Source: Pseudocercospora fijiensis CIRAD86 (Eukaryota > Ascomycota > Dothideomycetes > Mycosphaerellales > Mycosphaerellaceae). Taken from it: 64,000 nucleotides of DNA. The notes beneath the pieces were generated by a model. The model ran no database searches and was not told the origin of the DNA. It was given only the letters and a program-made list of their open reading frames with translations. The stretch lies in NCBI RefSeq assembly GCF_000340215.1, contig NW_006921539.1, forward strand, positions 1,746,507 through 1,810,506, given 5' to 3'. Positions 1 to 10,140 of this stretch are shown here, piece by piece (position 1 is the stretch's first letter; every line of letters begins with the position of its first letter). Position numbers and translations under genes: made by a program.

Positions 1-620
1 ATGGCGACGGCATTGAGCGAGAGAAAAATCCAAGACTTTATTCGCAGATTATCGCGATGGCATCTCAAGAGCAAACTCGCTACTGGCTAATCACTGGTAA
101 GGCTGATTACCAAAATGCCATTCGTGGGCCAAGCTGATTTTGACCTTTGAATGATAGGCCAAGGATTTTCATGTGTTTCTTCAAATCTTGGCATCGATCG
201 TTGACAAACACGACGCTGTTTTCTCAAAAGGCAAACATTTTGCTGTCTCCGCCGACATACACCCTCTTCCAGGTCCAGCTCGCCTACCACGATCATATTC
301 CTCCATTTCACAATTCATCGATCGCTCCATGTGCTGCTGACAGAATTTTGACCAGCTACTGGTGAATAAGCTCTGTGTCCTCACGGTCCTCATGGTCCTC
401 AGAAATGTTCCTCCATACCGCACTTTTGGAGTTTCGGGATAGGAATGGGATGAGGACAAGATGGGTCGGTTCTCTGATCGAAGTAGTATAAGAGTTACCC
501 TGTGATTGTACTCTTTCTCTTTCAAAGAACCCAAGGAGAAGCCAAGCCACTGTCAAGAAGAATCCAGCTACAATCAGGCAACTTTCAACAACCATACCAA
601 AAGGTGCCAGGCGAACTAAA
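1..620. other. Left edge, no supported gene
   Basis: Only short open frames are present. A frame opens with ATG at base 1 and stops at 90, too short to tell whether it is the tail of a gene cut by the window edge. The rest probably holds the promoter and 5' leader of the gene at 621; a TATA-like stretch lies near 487. Confidence 0.4.
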
Positions 621-1556
621 ATGTTCGACTACACCACTACCAGCGGCGCCGCTGTCGCATGGTGGAAATTCCAAGCCCAATCAGCATGCCCAGCTCCACT
701 GTCAAGAGTTGACTCTTCTGTCGCAATCCTTCCTCCACCTTATGAGGAGGTCACTAAGTACTTCGATGGTGTCTCTGGTGGTGTTCAAGAGGACATCAAC
801 AACGAAGCTCTCTCAATTTCAACCACACCCGACTACGCAATTTTCGCCGACACACACAGTCGAATGTACTACAACCTCCAATCTGGAGCGGAAGAAAAGA
901 TCTATCACAGTCGCGCCGAATACATTTCAGGGCAAAACCGTGTATCATCTCCAATCAACACTCACGGTCACACGTACGACAAACCCCCAAGCGAGGACTT
1001 TCCCGAATGGGCGACTTCCGAGTCGGTTCGAAAACTCTACAACTTTAACGACCATATCATTCTCTCTGAGATTTTCGAAGAAGAGAAGAATCTCCTTGCT
1101 AGACCGGGACATGTATCATCTCCAGCCATCACTCACGGTCAAACATACAACAACCTCGAAACCGAGGACGTTCCAGAATGGTCGACTTCCGAATCGGATC
1201 GAAAACTCTATGAGTTTAACGACCATAAAATTCTCTCTAAGAAATTCGAAAAAGTCAAGGCAAAGTGGTCTTTCAACGCCAAGCTTTCTGAATCTTCTGA
1301 AACGTCTGCGGGCTTCTCCGAACATTCTTTCTATCAAAAACTATCGAAATACCTCCCGTTCGCAGGCAACGACTACAAGTCTTACAGGCCCGACGCTTTT
1401 AAGGATGGTCGTTTCGGTGCTGCGTCTGAGATGCCGTCTTTGACTAGTGATTCTAGTTCAGTGAATACTGAGAATGAGGACGGGTGTTCGATGGCGACGC
1501 CTGGTGCTGAGGAGACTTACCCGTGGGGAGGCCACAGAGATGTGCAGAAGGCATGA
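621..1556 (+). CDS. Hypothetical protein with an internal duplication and a PPxY motif
   Basis: I do not recognise this 311-residue protein. It holds a tandem duplication of about 49 residues (roughly 108-156 and 165-213), each copy starting VSSP, followed by THG-TY, then PEW-TSES-RKLY-FNDH-ILS and ending in a charged stretch. Near the N-terminus there is a PPPY motif (residues 38-41), which in other proteins binds WW domains. There is no signal peptide or membrane segment, and the C-terminus is rich in Ser, Glu and Asp. A second frame (502-1443) is also open across most of the gene, but codon use (C-rich third positions) and the protein repeat favour this frame. No intron is needed. It could be a lineage-specific protein. 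Confidence 0.6.
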   Translation: MFDYTTTSGAAVAWWKFQAQSACPAPLSRVDSSVAILPPPYEEVTKYFDGVSGGVQEDINNEALSISTTPDYAIFADTHSRMYYNLQSGAEEKIYHSRAEYISGQNRVSSPINTHGHTYDKPPSEDFPEWATSESVRKLYNFNDHIILSEIFEEEKNLLARPGHVSSPAITHGQTYNNLETEDVPEWSTSESDRKLYEFNDHKILSKKFEKVKAKWSFNAKLSESSETSAGFSEHSFYQKLSKYLPFAGNDYKSYRPDAFKDGRFGAASEMPSLTSDSSSVNTENEDGCSMATPGAEETYPWGGHRDVQKA

Positions 1557-1722
1557 AGAAGTCGAATAGTTTGAACACAATGGAATCTTTGGTCTTTGAA
1601 TCTACATGCCACCAGGCCGAAGTATGCGTCTAGGCGCAATGCGCCGTGTAACGCCGATGAGGTATGATGTAACATATGTACACACCTGATGCTTCAAATC
1701 CTCCCTACTTTTCGAAATCGCG

Positions 1723-3317
1723 CTATCGGTCGACCTCACCTGTGATATTGTTAGCAAGTGTGAATGGCAGAAGAGGGGGGGGGGGGGGGGGGGGACGGAT
1801 ATATACCAAATACGAGATCCATAGTTCCAATGATAGCGACGGCGTCTGCAAGCAAGTGCCCTCTTGATATTTGATCAAAGCATGACAAATGGGCGAAGCC
1901 CGGTGCTCGGATTTTGCATCGGTATGGTCGTTCGCTTCCGTCTGACACGACGTAGACACCCATCTCTCCCTTCGGTGCCTCTATGGCAGAGTAGGTTTCG
2001 CCTGGTGGGACTGTGTATCCCTTGCTGAAGAGCAGGAAGTGATGAATAAGTGCTTCCATGTTCTCCTTCATGGCAGCTCGTGGCGGCGGTGAGATCTTGT
2101 AGTCCTCAAACTTGACTGGGCCAGCTGGCATCTTGTTCAAGCATTGGTGGATGATGCGTAGTGATTGTCTGAACTCCTCCATTCGGCAAAGGTATCGGTC
2201 ATAGCAGTCACCGTTAACGCCAACTGGAACATCGAACTCAACTTGGTCGTATGCGTCGTATGGCTGCGACTTTCGTACATCCCATGGGATACCAGAACCT
2301 CGAAGCATAACACCGGAGAAGGACATGTTCAGAGCGTCAGCGGCTGGGACGACACCAATACCCTTGGTTCTTCCGATCCAAATACGATTATCAGTAAGCA
2401 TTTCCTCGGTCTCATCGATGCGGTCTCCGAATTGAGTGGCCCACTGGTAAATGTCGTCGAGGAGGCCGACTGGTATATCTTGGGAGACACCACCTGGTCG
2501 GACATAGGCTGCGTGGAGACGGGCGCCAGAGACACGTTCGTAGAATTCCTGGACGCAATGTTAGTATAGCAAGTGTGGCGAAACAGGCATTGATCCTCAC
2601 CATAAGCTTCTCACGCTCCTCGAAACCCCACAAGAAAGGCGTCAGAGCACCAACATCCATAGCGTGGGAGAGGACCGACATGAGATGGTTCAAGATTCGT
2701 GTGATTTCTGCAAACATTGTTCGAATCCACTTTGCTCGCTCGGGAATTTCGATGTTCAATAATTTCTCCACAGCCAACGAGAAGCATTGCTCGTTGGTCA
2801 TCATAGAGACATAGTCCAATCGGTCGAAGTATGGCAGAGCCTGCATATATGTCTTGTACTCAATCAACTTCTCGGTTCCTCTGTGCAGCAGACCGACATG
2901 GGGGTCTGCGCGCACAATCTCCTCTCCATTGAGCTCAAGGATTAATCTCAGCACACCGTGAGCTGCTGGATGCTGTGGGCCAAAGTTGACAGTGTAGTGG
3001 CGGATCTTTCGTTCTTCGGGAGTCTTTGCTGCCTCATCTGGCTGGATGAAGTTCATCTTTGACGGGTCGACTGGGTGGCCAAAGGACGGATCCACGGGTA
3101 TCAATCGCGTCGACTGCGGACTCCGTACTTCTCCTGCCTGTCGGATTGGGTTTGGGGGCTGCGGCGCTGTTTCTGAGTGGGTGGCATATCGAGTTGCCGG
3201 CGTTGTCGAGAGGGCGCGAAGGGAGGTCGCTGTTCGCTGGGAGGGGTGGAACACCGCTCTTCTGCCGCCATTGGCAGCCAGTCGGGCGAGAGATGCTGCC
3301 ATTGTGACTGTCGGCAT
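1723..3317 (-). CDS. nuo49: NADH:ubiquinone oxidoreductase 49-kDa subunit (complex I)
   Basis: This is the nuclear-encoded 49-kDa (NDUFS2/NuoD-type) subunit of mitochondrial complex I, part of the peripheral arm that helps form the quinone site. There are three exons: 3317-2601, 2548-1807 and 1739-1723, about 491 residues. An Arg/Ser/Ala-rich N-terminus fits a mitochondrial presequence. Family motifs include [59 protein letters not shown], and a C-terminus ending DLVFGEVDR. That last motif forms only when the 67-bp last intron (1740-1806) is removed, which leaves a 17-nt terminal exon. The last intron carries a 20-nt homopolymer; the other intron is 2549-2600. An in-frame ATG at 3302 is an alternative start. 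It is divergent from the RPC40-type gene, with 249 bp between starts. Confidence 0.95.
1740..1806 (-). other. Last intron of nuo49 with a 20-nt homopolymer
   Basis: The intron begins GTATAT and ends CACAG on the minus strand, with a TGCTAAC branch-like site about 15 bases before the acceptor. Bases 1775-1794 are twenty consecutive G on the plus strand, so C in the transcript. Removing the intron is required to produce the conserved C-terminus GEVDR. Confidence 0.9.
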
Positions 3318-3566
3318 GGCAGATTGGCAGTAGAGCGGAGAGCGGGGAGCGGAGAGCACAGAGTGAAGATGGTGGTATTCTGGATGGCCAATGGGTAGAG
3401 CAGCACATTCAATGACGAGAAGACGGATCGGGAGGGAGCCTCGGACCGCAAAGCTCTCGGCTGCGCTGCCGAACATGCCTGTCAACTTTTGTCTGTGAGC
3501 CAGGGCCCAGAATAAATTCAAGCTTGAACGTGAACAGTATGCGACAAGCAATCGACATCCGCCAAA
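3318..3566. promoter_or_regulatory. Shared divergent promoter of nuo49 and the AC40 gene
   Basis: These 249 bp separate the two start codons and must hold both promoters and both 5' leaders. I see no clear TATA box, in keeping with housekeeping promoters. The placement is inferred from gene orientation only. Confidence 0.5.
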
Positions 3567-4745
3567 ATGCCTTCGTGGGCGCCACTGACCGCAGAACAGC
3601 TGGAGCAGCGTCGCATCGTCAACATCAACCCTGAGACTGTCACCAATACCGCCTCGACCGATATTCCTGGTCATTATGGCCCCGCGCAAGACGACACATG
3701 GAACCTCGAGCGCTTCAGAAATAATCTCCAAGTCGAGTTCCGTCAGAACGAACAATTCAACTCGGCCTTCTCCCTCATTGGCGTAGACGCCAGCATAGCG
3801 AATGCATATCGACGAATACTGCTCGCCGAACTGCCCACGCTCGCCATCGAGGATGTCTTCATCTTCGACAACACCAGCATCATCCAGGACGAAGTGCTCG
3901 CACACCGACTTGGCTTGATTCCTCTCACTGGTGGCAAAGATGGTCTGCGGTGGATGCACTGGTTCAAGAAGCCTCCACCTCAGTCCGACTACGCAGCTCG
4001 AGCACTGTGGGAGCAGGAGCAAGAAGAGTCGGGTGACACTTCGTCATCCGTCAACTCAGACTTCAACACTGTCGTCATGACCCTGAACGTGACGTGCAGG
4101 TGGAAGAATAAGGAGGAGGATGGCATTGACGGCAAGAAGGTGGCACAGGAGGGCAGCACAGATCCCACCGAGAAATATGTTAATTCGAATGTCTACGCAC
4201 ACCAGATGACATTTGAGCCGCAAGGAAAGCTACAAAGGGAGTACTTTGGAGGCGAGAATGCCATCCGCCCAGTCAATCCGAACATATTGATCGCAAAGCT
4301 GCGACCTGGTCAGACAATCAACGTCAGAATGCACTGCTGCAAAGGCATTGGTGCGGACCACGCCAAGTTCTCTCCTGTAGCCACAGCCTCATATCGCCTA
4401 CTTCCAGACATCAAAATTACCAAGCCTATCGTCGGCGCAGACGCGAAAGCATTCCAGAAGTGCTTTCCTCGCGGTGTGATCGGTCTCGAGGACGACAAGG
4501 AAAGCGGCAGCAAGAAGGCTGTTGTCATTGACCCATACAAGGACACCGTCAGCAGAGAGTGCTTGCGATACGACGAGTTCAAGGACAAGGTCAAGCTTGG
4601 CCGTATACGAGATCACTTCATCTTCAGCATTGAGAGCACTGGTCAATTCGACAGCGACGAGCTTTTCATTGATTCTGTGCGGCTTCTTAAGGCCAAGGCC
4701 GAGCGTTTCAAGCGTCATTTGCAGTCCGTTGAGGATGGTCGATAG
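3567..4745 (+). CDS. RPC40: DNA-directed RNA polymerases I and III subunit AC40 (RPAC1)
   Basis: This is the AC40 subunit shared by RNA polymerases I and III, the partner of AC19 in the alpha-like assembly heterodimer, acting in nucleolus and nucleus. The 392-residue intronless frame fits the family length (about 335-390). It has the alpha-type dimerisation motif [19 protein letters not shown] near residues 80-100, followed by [16 protein letters not shown] and the central insert domain. The C-terminus, with the second half of the dimerisation domain, is [11 protein letters not shown] followed by a helix rich in Lys/Arg. The start ATG is preceded by a purine-rich context (CCAAAATG) and lies just downstream of the divergent promoter. 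Confidence 0.95.
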   Translation: MPSWAPLTAEQLEQRRIVNINPETVTNTASTDIPGHYGPAQDDTWNLERFRNNLQVEFRQNEQFNSAFSLIGVDASIANAYRRILLAELPTLAIEDVFIFDNTSIIQDEVLAHRLGLIPLTGGKDGLRWMHWFKKPPPQSDYAARALWEQEQEESGDTSSSVNSDFNTVVMTLNVTCRWKNKEEDGIDGKKVAQEGSTDPTEKYVNSNVYAHQMTFEPQGKLQREYFGGENAIRPVNPNILIAKLRPGQTINVRMHCCKGIGADHAKFSPVATASYRLLPDIKITKPIVGADAKAFQKCFPRGVIGLEDDKESGSKKAVVIDPYKDTVSRECLRYDEFKDKVKLGRIRDHFIFSIESTGQFDSDELFIDSVRLLKAKAERFKRHLQSVEDGR

Positions 4746-4983
4746 TCGCCTACATGGAATCTTTACTTCTTCTTTTGCATAGCCCTGGCGTTTGAGCATT
4801 TCTGGGAGGTAGGCATCTGGCTGGCACGCCACTTACGTCGAACGGTGCAGAGAAAAGGATTGCTACAATACCCATCAAGCGGAATGTACTTATTTTGATA
4901 CAGCGCCATTCCTGCTTTCGTACGCGATTGCGAAGTAGTTGCCGCTATGCCGAGGCTGGATTACCTGCCAGCCAATCCGACCG

Positions 4984-4991
4984 CTCGAGGG
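4984..4991. repeat. Left target-site duplication of the hAT-like element
   Basis: The octamer CTCGAGGG occurs identically at 5640-5647, directly outside the opposite inverted repeat. Confidence 0.65.
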
Positions 4992-5639
4992 GGGCCCGTA
5001 TTTAATACCGCATGCACGGTCTTTTTACCCCCACGCTCGTTGCGAAGGGCAACCTACTGCAGAATACGGAGGTAGGAAGACAGAAATTAGACGAGAAATT
5101 GGACGAGAATTTGGACGAGTATAGACGACGATTTTTGATATACGTTTATTCGCGACGTTTTTAAAAAGAAAGATACTAATAGCCTCCGGCGGAAGGGGCA
5201 GTGTCTCGCGCAGAATAGTACCCCTGCGCCTCGAGTATACCTTACGGACGGGTCCCCCCTTCCTACGGTCGTAGGCTCCCTTCGGAGGGTCCCCGCCGTC
5301 CGACGGTCTCGGCTAGCGGGGGCCCCTACTATTCTTTGCCCCGGGGCGGAGCGGGATCCCGAGGTAGAGGGGGGGGGGGCGACAGCGAGGTCGAATTTCC
5401 GGCTAAAATGCCGGAAAGGGACCCCTAACGCGAAATATATATACCGCGTCTACGCGATATATATCGTCCTACGCGTTAAAATTAGCGATAAATAGGGAGG
5501 GACAGTACTTACGGTAGCGATAGCGAGGTTAATATAAGAAAGAGGAAGAACGCGACAGGAAGATATATATATATATACCGAGAAGTAAACAAACATCCTG
5601 TTTAGGAACGTGGGGGCATGCGGTATTAAATTCGCCTCC
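4992..5639. mobile_element. hAT-like miniature inverted-repeat element
   Basis: This 648-bp insertion has no coding capacity. Its ends are inverted repeats of about 24 bp that agree at 20 positions; the inner part, ATTTAATACCGCATGC, is identical on both sides. The octamer CTCGAGGG directly flanks both ends (4984-4991 and 5640-5647). An 8-bp target duplication is what hAT transposases make. CTCGAG is palindromic, so the exact boundary could shift by a few bases. The interior is poor in CA/TG and rich in TA and CG, suggesting RIP of a repeated family. It has no transposase, so it would depend on a full-length partner elsewhere. Confidence 0.7.
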
Positions 5640-5647
5640 CTCGAGGG
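5640..5647. repeat. Right target-site duplication of the hAT-like element
   Basis: This is identical to the octamer at 4984-4991 and is what would remain after a hAT-type insertion. Confidence 0.65.
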
Positions 5648-5860
5648 CTACGTAGTGCTACAGCAATTAGAGTTCGGTTGGCGGCACAGCACATCGTGAG
5701 ATGAGCTGAACACCCCAGCTCAGGCAGCAACATAACACATCTTGATCTCCCTCGTTCCTAGATCGCTTGGCCGACAATTGACCTTACCACGAGGCTCTGA
5801 AGAGTAGCACACCTCCGCAAGATCCAAGTTCTGGGCGACATACCTGTTTTAATCGCAGTC

Positions 5861-6256
5861 ATGAAGAAAGGACCACCATTTGTGAACATCCCCTGCTGCT
5901 GGCCATGCTGTTGCTTCAGTCGGAGAGTCGAACAGCAACCAGAGACGGAGCCATCTCAGCTCGAGCAGGCTAGATCGCAAGAAGATCATCCAAGAGACGA
6001 GATTCCTGTCAAAGAAGAGACGCTGCCTGAGCTTCCGGAAAAGACGGTCCAGCGCGGTCGCCAGGAGCTGGAAGACCCTCGATCACCAGTCAGCGATGAT
6101 GCCTCAGTCGCTAGCACGGCTATCAATACGGCGCTGAGATTTCCTTCACCAGCTAGGAGCGAGACTCGACCTAGCCTAGAGACTCTGCCTGAGGATGACC
6201 AAAGAGCGGCACCCCCGAGCTATGAAAGTGTTTGGAATGAGAAGAGAAGATATTGA
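5861..6256 (+). CDS. Small hypothetical protein with N-terminal Cys cluster and PPxY tail
   Basis: I do not recognise this 131-residue protein. The N-terminus has a tight cysteine cluster (PCCWPCCCF, residues 11-19) followed by RR, a pattern that could be palmitoylated to anchor the protein to a membrane. The middle is disordered, rich in Glu, Pro, Ser and Arg. The C-terminus has PPSYESVW (PPSY at 118-121), a possible ligand for WW-domain proteins such as Rsp5/NEDD4-type ubiquitin ligases. No intron is evident. Membrane anchoring and the WW interaction are inferences from short motifs. Confidence 0.6.
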   Translation: MKKGPPFVNIPCCWPCCCFSRRVEQQPETEPSQLEQARSQEDHPRDEIPVKEETLPELPEKTVQRGRQELEDPRSPVSDDASVASTAINTALRFPSPARSETRPSLETLPEDDQRAAPPSYESVWNEKRRY

Positions 6257-6934
6257 AAAGAAGTCTTCTGCAATAGAAAAAACAGAAGAACATATACACT
6301 GTTTGACGCCGGACGATAGTAAGGAATTGGGTCGATTGACGAGTGACTGAGCAATCCCGAGTTCCCCGGTCAACCTTCACCTCCGCAAACAAAAACTAAA
6401 TTAGCCCGAACAGTTGAGCTCAGCTTGAACACAATGGATCCACGAACTTTCACATGATGGCAAAAAATATTTCTTCCGATGCGGGGAATTGAACTGGACA
6501 CCGCGTTAGGCTGCCTTCAATCACGCTCAAGTCATGGATCATCACTCACCCCCGGTCTCCGGAATGCTTCTGAGGCCTCATGAGAGGCCTGCTGAGAATC
6601 CGAAATGCTAGCCACTGCGCCACAGGTCAGCGAATGTGGCAGCGATGGCGTTCAGTGTGGAAGTTGCCACTTACCTACACCACATCGGATCTTGCCAATT
6701 TGATGGAGTGGCGAAGAACATACTCGTACTTGAAAGGGGCAAACACTCTGACCCTGCCTCTTTGCGAGAAGTGCGAGCGAGCGACGTGCAGGCAGCGAGA
6801 TCATGTCTTGTGTCAGCATTCAAAGACCAGTTGGCCTCCATTTCTAGCAGCAAACAACATAATAATTATCTTGGTCATGACAAGCCTCTTGGTCTCGTCA
6901 TCGCCACGACCATCGTTCGGTTCCTCGTTCTCAA
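6257..6934. other. Intergenic region with a tRNA-like remnant
   Basis: No open frame here looks coding. The only recognisable content is the degenerate tRNA-like stretch described separately (6476-6625). Confidence 0.4.
6476..6625 (-). pseudogene. Degenerate tRNA-like sequence, possibly tRNA-Glu(CTC)
   Basis: Read on the minus strand, the pieces of a tRNA appear in order: an A-box-like TGGCGCAGTGGCTAGC, an arm GGCCTCTCATGAGGCC that could present CTC, GGAGACCGGGG, and a B-box-like GTTCAATTCCCCGCATCGG. They do not fold into a working tRNA. The two acceptor strands are not complementary, the T-stem is mispaired, and about 50 extra bases lie between the variable region and the T-arm. It is best read as a broken tRNA copy. 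Confidence 0.3.
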
Positions 6935-7528
6935 ATGATCAGAAATATGACTACCAACAAACCACGTCCAGAGCCATCTAAACATTCGACCACAGCCTCC
7001 GAAGTCCCCCTCCACAAGCACGACTCCAACCTCCCCCTCACTCCCCTTCTCAGACAGCGCGAATCCGCCTTCCGATCACTCTGCGTCCGCTTCATCTTCA
7101 CAGAATTCTCCATCCGTCGGCCTCCCTACGATGTCAATACTTCTTTCATGGGATCAAGTGCACAAGCTCCGACTCATAACGTTCAAACCTCAAATTCCTA
7201 CACCACGGTCGGACTTCCAGTAGTCTCATGGCCAAACTTTCCGACTCGTCATGCTCAGTTCGATCCGACCTCAACTCGTCGTGCTATGGAACTCCAAGCT
7301 GTGTCGAAATTTATAGAGAAGTTTAGAATGAAGCTCTGGGGTGCCAAAAGGCTGACTGGATGGTATTGGGAGGCGTTGGAGGGGCATCTCAAGGTGCTTC
7401 TTTCGCCAGAGGCCAAGGATGAGGTCTGGGAGGAGTTTTGGGAAGGGAGGGATGAGAATGAGAATGAAGGTGGGGATGGGGATGGAAATGGAAATGGGTT
7501 GGAAAGGGGAAGAAGGATGACAATCTGA
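6935..7528 (+). CDS. Hypothetical protein
   Basis: I do not recognise this 197-residue frame. The N-terminal half is Thr/Ser/Pro-rich and probably disordered. Residues about 120-170 look like a folded, helix-rich segment with many aromatic residues (AVSKFIEKFRMKLWG, then GWYWEAL and VWEEFW). The tail is a low-complexity run of Asp, Glu, Gly and Asn. An in-frame ATG at 6947 is an equally good start. No signal peptide or intron is visible. It could be a real lineage-specific gene or a fortuitous frame; the Trp-rich segment argues mildly for a gene. Confidence 0.42.
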   Translation: MIRNMTTNKPRPEPSKHSTTASEVPLHKHDSNLPLTPLLRQRESAFRSLCVRFIFTEFSIRRPPYDVNTSFMGSSAQAPTHNVQTSNSYTTVGLPVVSWPNFPTRHAQFDPTSTRRAMELQAVSKFIEKFRMKLWGAKRLTGWYWEALEGHLKVLLSPEAKDEVWEEFWEGRDENENEGGDGDGNGNGLERGRRMTI

Positions 7529-10033
7529 AGTAGGATATTGTGGAATTCGGTTGTGGATGGTCTCTTAGAAGCACCCATCAATGTTGAGACTAAAGCGATG
7601 GAGGCGACTGACCATGCGATTGTTCCGATATGGAGCGAAGGTGGTGAAGGCGAACTGTGTTATGAAGCTGAAGTTTCATATTTGAGGTTGGCCTCCTTTC
7701 ATCCCTGCTTACCAATTCGTAAGCGAAAGCTCAAAAATTGACTCAGGATTTCAACCACATCTCACGTTTCTCCCTTTGCTACACCGTCACGTTGTGAACC
7801 AACACAGGACCTCGACAATTCCGCAAATGGCCGCATGCGGTCGTGACGCCGAAGAGCGGACCCGGATCGAGCTGAAAGGCAAGCGCCTCCACCGCCTCTG
7901 AATGAACCAAGGAAATGGACGAAGCACGCGAATGGCTCTCCAACGCGTACCAAACGGCACCCAGCATTTCCGATGATCTTATCATTCGAGAGCGTCACCG
8001 AGCATGCTCAACCAAAGTTCCGCATGGCAAGATGCAGGAATTTCTACGATGCGAACATCTCAGACTACCCTTGGCATCATATTAGCTGAAGGAGCTGGGA
8101 CAATGACCGGTGCCAAGAATATCGACAGCAGGAATCCACCGGGCTGAGGCATGTGCGCAGCGCTCAGTAAAGCGATTAGTCAATCAACAACTCCAGCTCG
8201 CGTATGGCATAATACTGGCGCAATCGTGGTCTTTGCCGAGCGGGACGCTTACAAGGAACTACTGCTCATCTTGCCGTCTGTCTGGCCGCCCTATTGCGCC
8301 TCTTACCATGATTTATGCCATCGGTGAGGAGAGCTTTCCGAAATCAGCTTTCGTATCGTGGCTCGGATTGGAACGATGAGCAATCAGCACTTTCGCAGTC
8401 AAGCTAGACGGACTTGAGCCCAACGCGCCTTCTTCTTTGGGTAAACTGCCGCTGCCTCAAGATACGACTGTATACCATATCTTGCACACCTTCCATTCGT
8501 GGATAGTGCCATGGTCTGTCAGCTCGGGCTTAGGATATTTCAAGGTAACGATACGAGGCTGTGCCAGCTGCAAGCAACGGCTATCTACGGCGATTTTCAG
8601 GTGCTCCGACGATGGCGCCCTAACTAACGACCTTGGCTTTCCATGCAGTTCAGAAGTGTATGGCGTGCCTAGTTGGTAGCAGCCCTTGCTAAACCTTGAT
8701 TGTTACAGGTTCGACCGCACGAACAGCACGCGAGAATAGCGTGCACGAGAGGTGCAGTAGCCTTCGGCGAATTTAATCAAGGAACCGCTCCAAATGTTCT
8801 GGAACGTTGCAAGCAGCGTGGTCCTAGCTGTGTTTATGGGGTGCGCAAACTTCCTGGCAGGTGAGCGAGAGGTATTCGCAACATTAGCAGTACACACGAC
8901 TTGATATTCAACGTTCGCAGTCTCTATTCACCAGATCTAGGATTCTCGACGCCACATCGAAAGCTGAAAGCAATCTTGGTACACAGTCTCCGCTTAGGGC
9001 TGGCTTGAGACATCCGCCACGTTCTCCAACTCCGATGTTCCCCACACGTTTGTGGCTCTTCTCAGAGTCTATTAAGACCACCAATCGCTCCCAAAAGCTT
9101 CTGTACGACGTTCAGCGACTACAGTCCTCTCTGCACACTCACCCAAACCAGAATTTGGCTCAGTCCCGCACGGTCGAATGTGGACTACCACGCATTGGAA
9201 AGTCTCCTCCGACTTCAGTGCTGCAAGGCTGGAAGCGATCTGCACTAGGTCGTGATTCCCTCTGCCTTCTAGGACCTCATTGGTGCAAACGAAGTGCAAT
9301 CAGAAGTATAAGCACTTCGAGCCATCTGACCGTTGCAGCTCTACTGTACAAGCTCACTGGCATGGTATTGCTTGTATCACAGATAGCAACTTATTGTCTA
9401 ACTGGACAGGGCAGGTAAGTGGTTGTCATCCGCACCGTTCTTCGACGCTGGTTGTCTTGGCTCTAGCCGAGGAATGCCATCGTCCGTAGATCGCGGCAGC
9501 TTTTCCCGAATCGTTTGAGCGGCGTCACTTGGGAACGATCTACAACTCTTGGAAACGCTTGTCGCCTACGCCTTATAGCAATGATGTGCAACAGATGTGC
9601 CGCTGCCAAGAACTATCAAAGATGGTCAGGCGAACACCGAATAGGAAAATTGAGCTGTGATGGTACAGATATGCGCCTCAGCAGATCATGTGCATCCTTA
9701 CTAGTAGCTTCCGTCTGCAACCTGCACCTTCTTCGAACCAACCAGCTTTTCGGTGAGCCGCATTTGTCTCAAACGGGCATCTACGTTGGACGGTAAGGAT
9801 CTCGACCATGCGCAGGTTCGGATGTGCGAAACCGTTTACGTCGCTACACCCGCAACTCTGTTCCGAGTGCCAGTGGCAGAGACGGCTGCAAGATGCGGAC
9901 TGTCAATCTTCCAACACAACAGATTGCCACAAGCGAGACGGCACCATGATAACGGCATGGCGTCTCCAGACCAAACCCAGGACGGTAGAGGTGTCACGGA
10001 CGGCCGTGTGCAAATGTGTGTAGGCAAGATAAG
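7529..10033. other. Long non-coding or decayed region upstream of the subtilase
   Basis: About 2.5 kb with only short, overlapping frames on both strands and no convincing gene. Between 8550 and 8860 there are scraps that resemble a fungal zinc-cluster transcription factor (GCASCKQR near 8562 and RCKQRGPSCVYG near 8804), but they are out of frame with each other and lack several cysteines. CA and TG are still common, so this is not a RIP block like those further right. Confidence 0.4.
8555..8870 (+). pseudogene. Possible relic of a Zn(II)2Cys6 transcription factor
   Basis: Two short translated pieces resemble parts of a binuclear zinc-cluster DNA-binding domain. GCASCKQR looks like the first CxxC half, and RCKQRGPSCVYGVRKLPG looks like the last half followed by its basic linker. 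They lie in different frames, several cysteines are missing and no long frame follows. The resemblance may be chance. Confidence 0.18.
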
Positions 10034-10040
10034 TATAAAG
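10034..10040 (+). promoter_or_regulatory. TATA-like box of the subtilase gene
   Basis: TATAAAG lies 101-107 bases before the start codon at 10141, followed by a CA-rich leader. This spacing fits a TATA box driving a regulated secreted-protein gene. It is a motif match only. Confidence 0.4.
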
Positions 10041-10140
10041 AGGTACAACAATTCCATCCTCAGCATCAATCATTAAGCAGCAATCAGCATTTCAGAGCAG
10101 TTTTTCCGTCGTCAAAGCAGTCTCCAGGACAGTTCTGAAC

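Noticed and set aside
1..90. Plus-strand frame beginning with ATG at base 1
   Set aside because: Only 29 codons before a stop and no recognisable motif; may be the end of a gene outside the window but cannot be supported.
502..1443. A 313-codon frame overlapping the gene at 621
   Set aside because: It lies in a different frame, is dominated by Thr/Ser/Arg/Leu as expected from a shadow, and lacks the internal duplication seen in the other frame.
3034..3451. Several 60-124 codon frames on both strands over the start of nuo49
   Set aside because: All are shadows of the presequence region of the 49-kDa subunit.
9005..9418. A 137-codon plus-strand frame upstream of the subtilase
   Set aside because: No domain, composition typical of non-coding sequence, and overlapping frames of similar length on the opposite strand.
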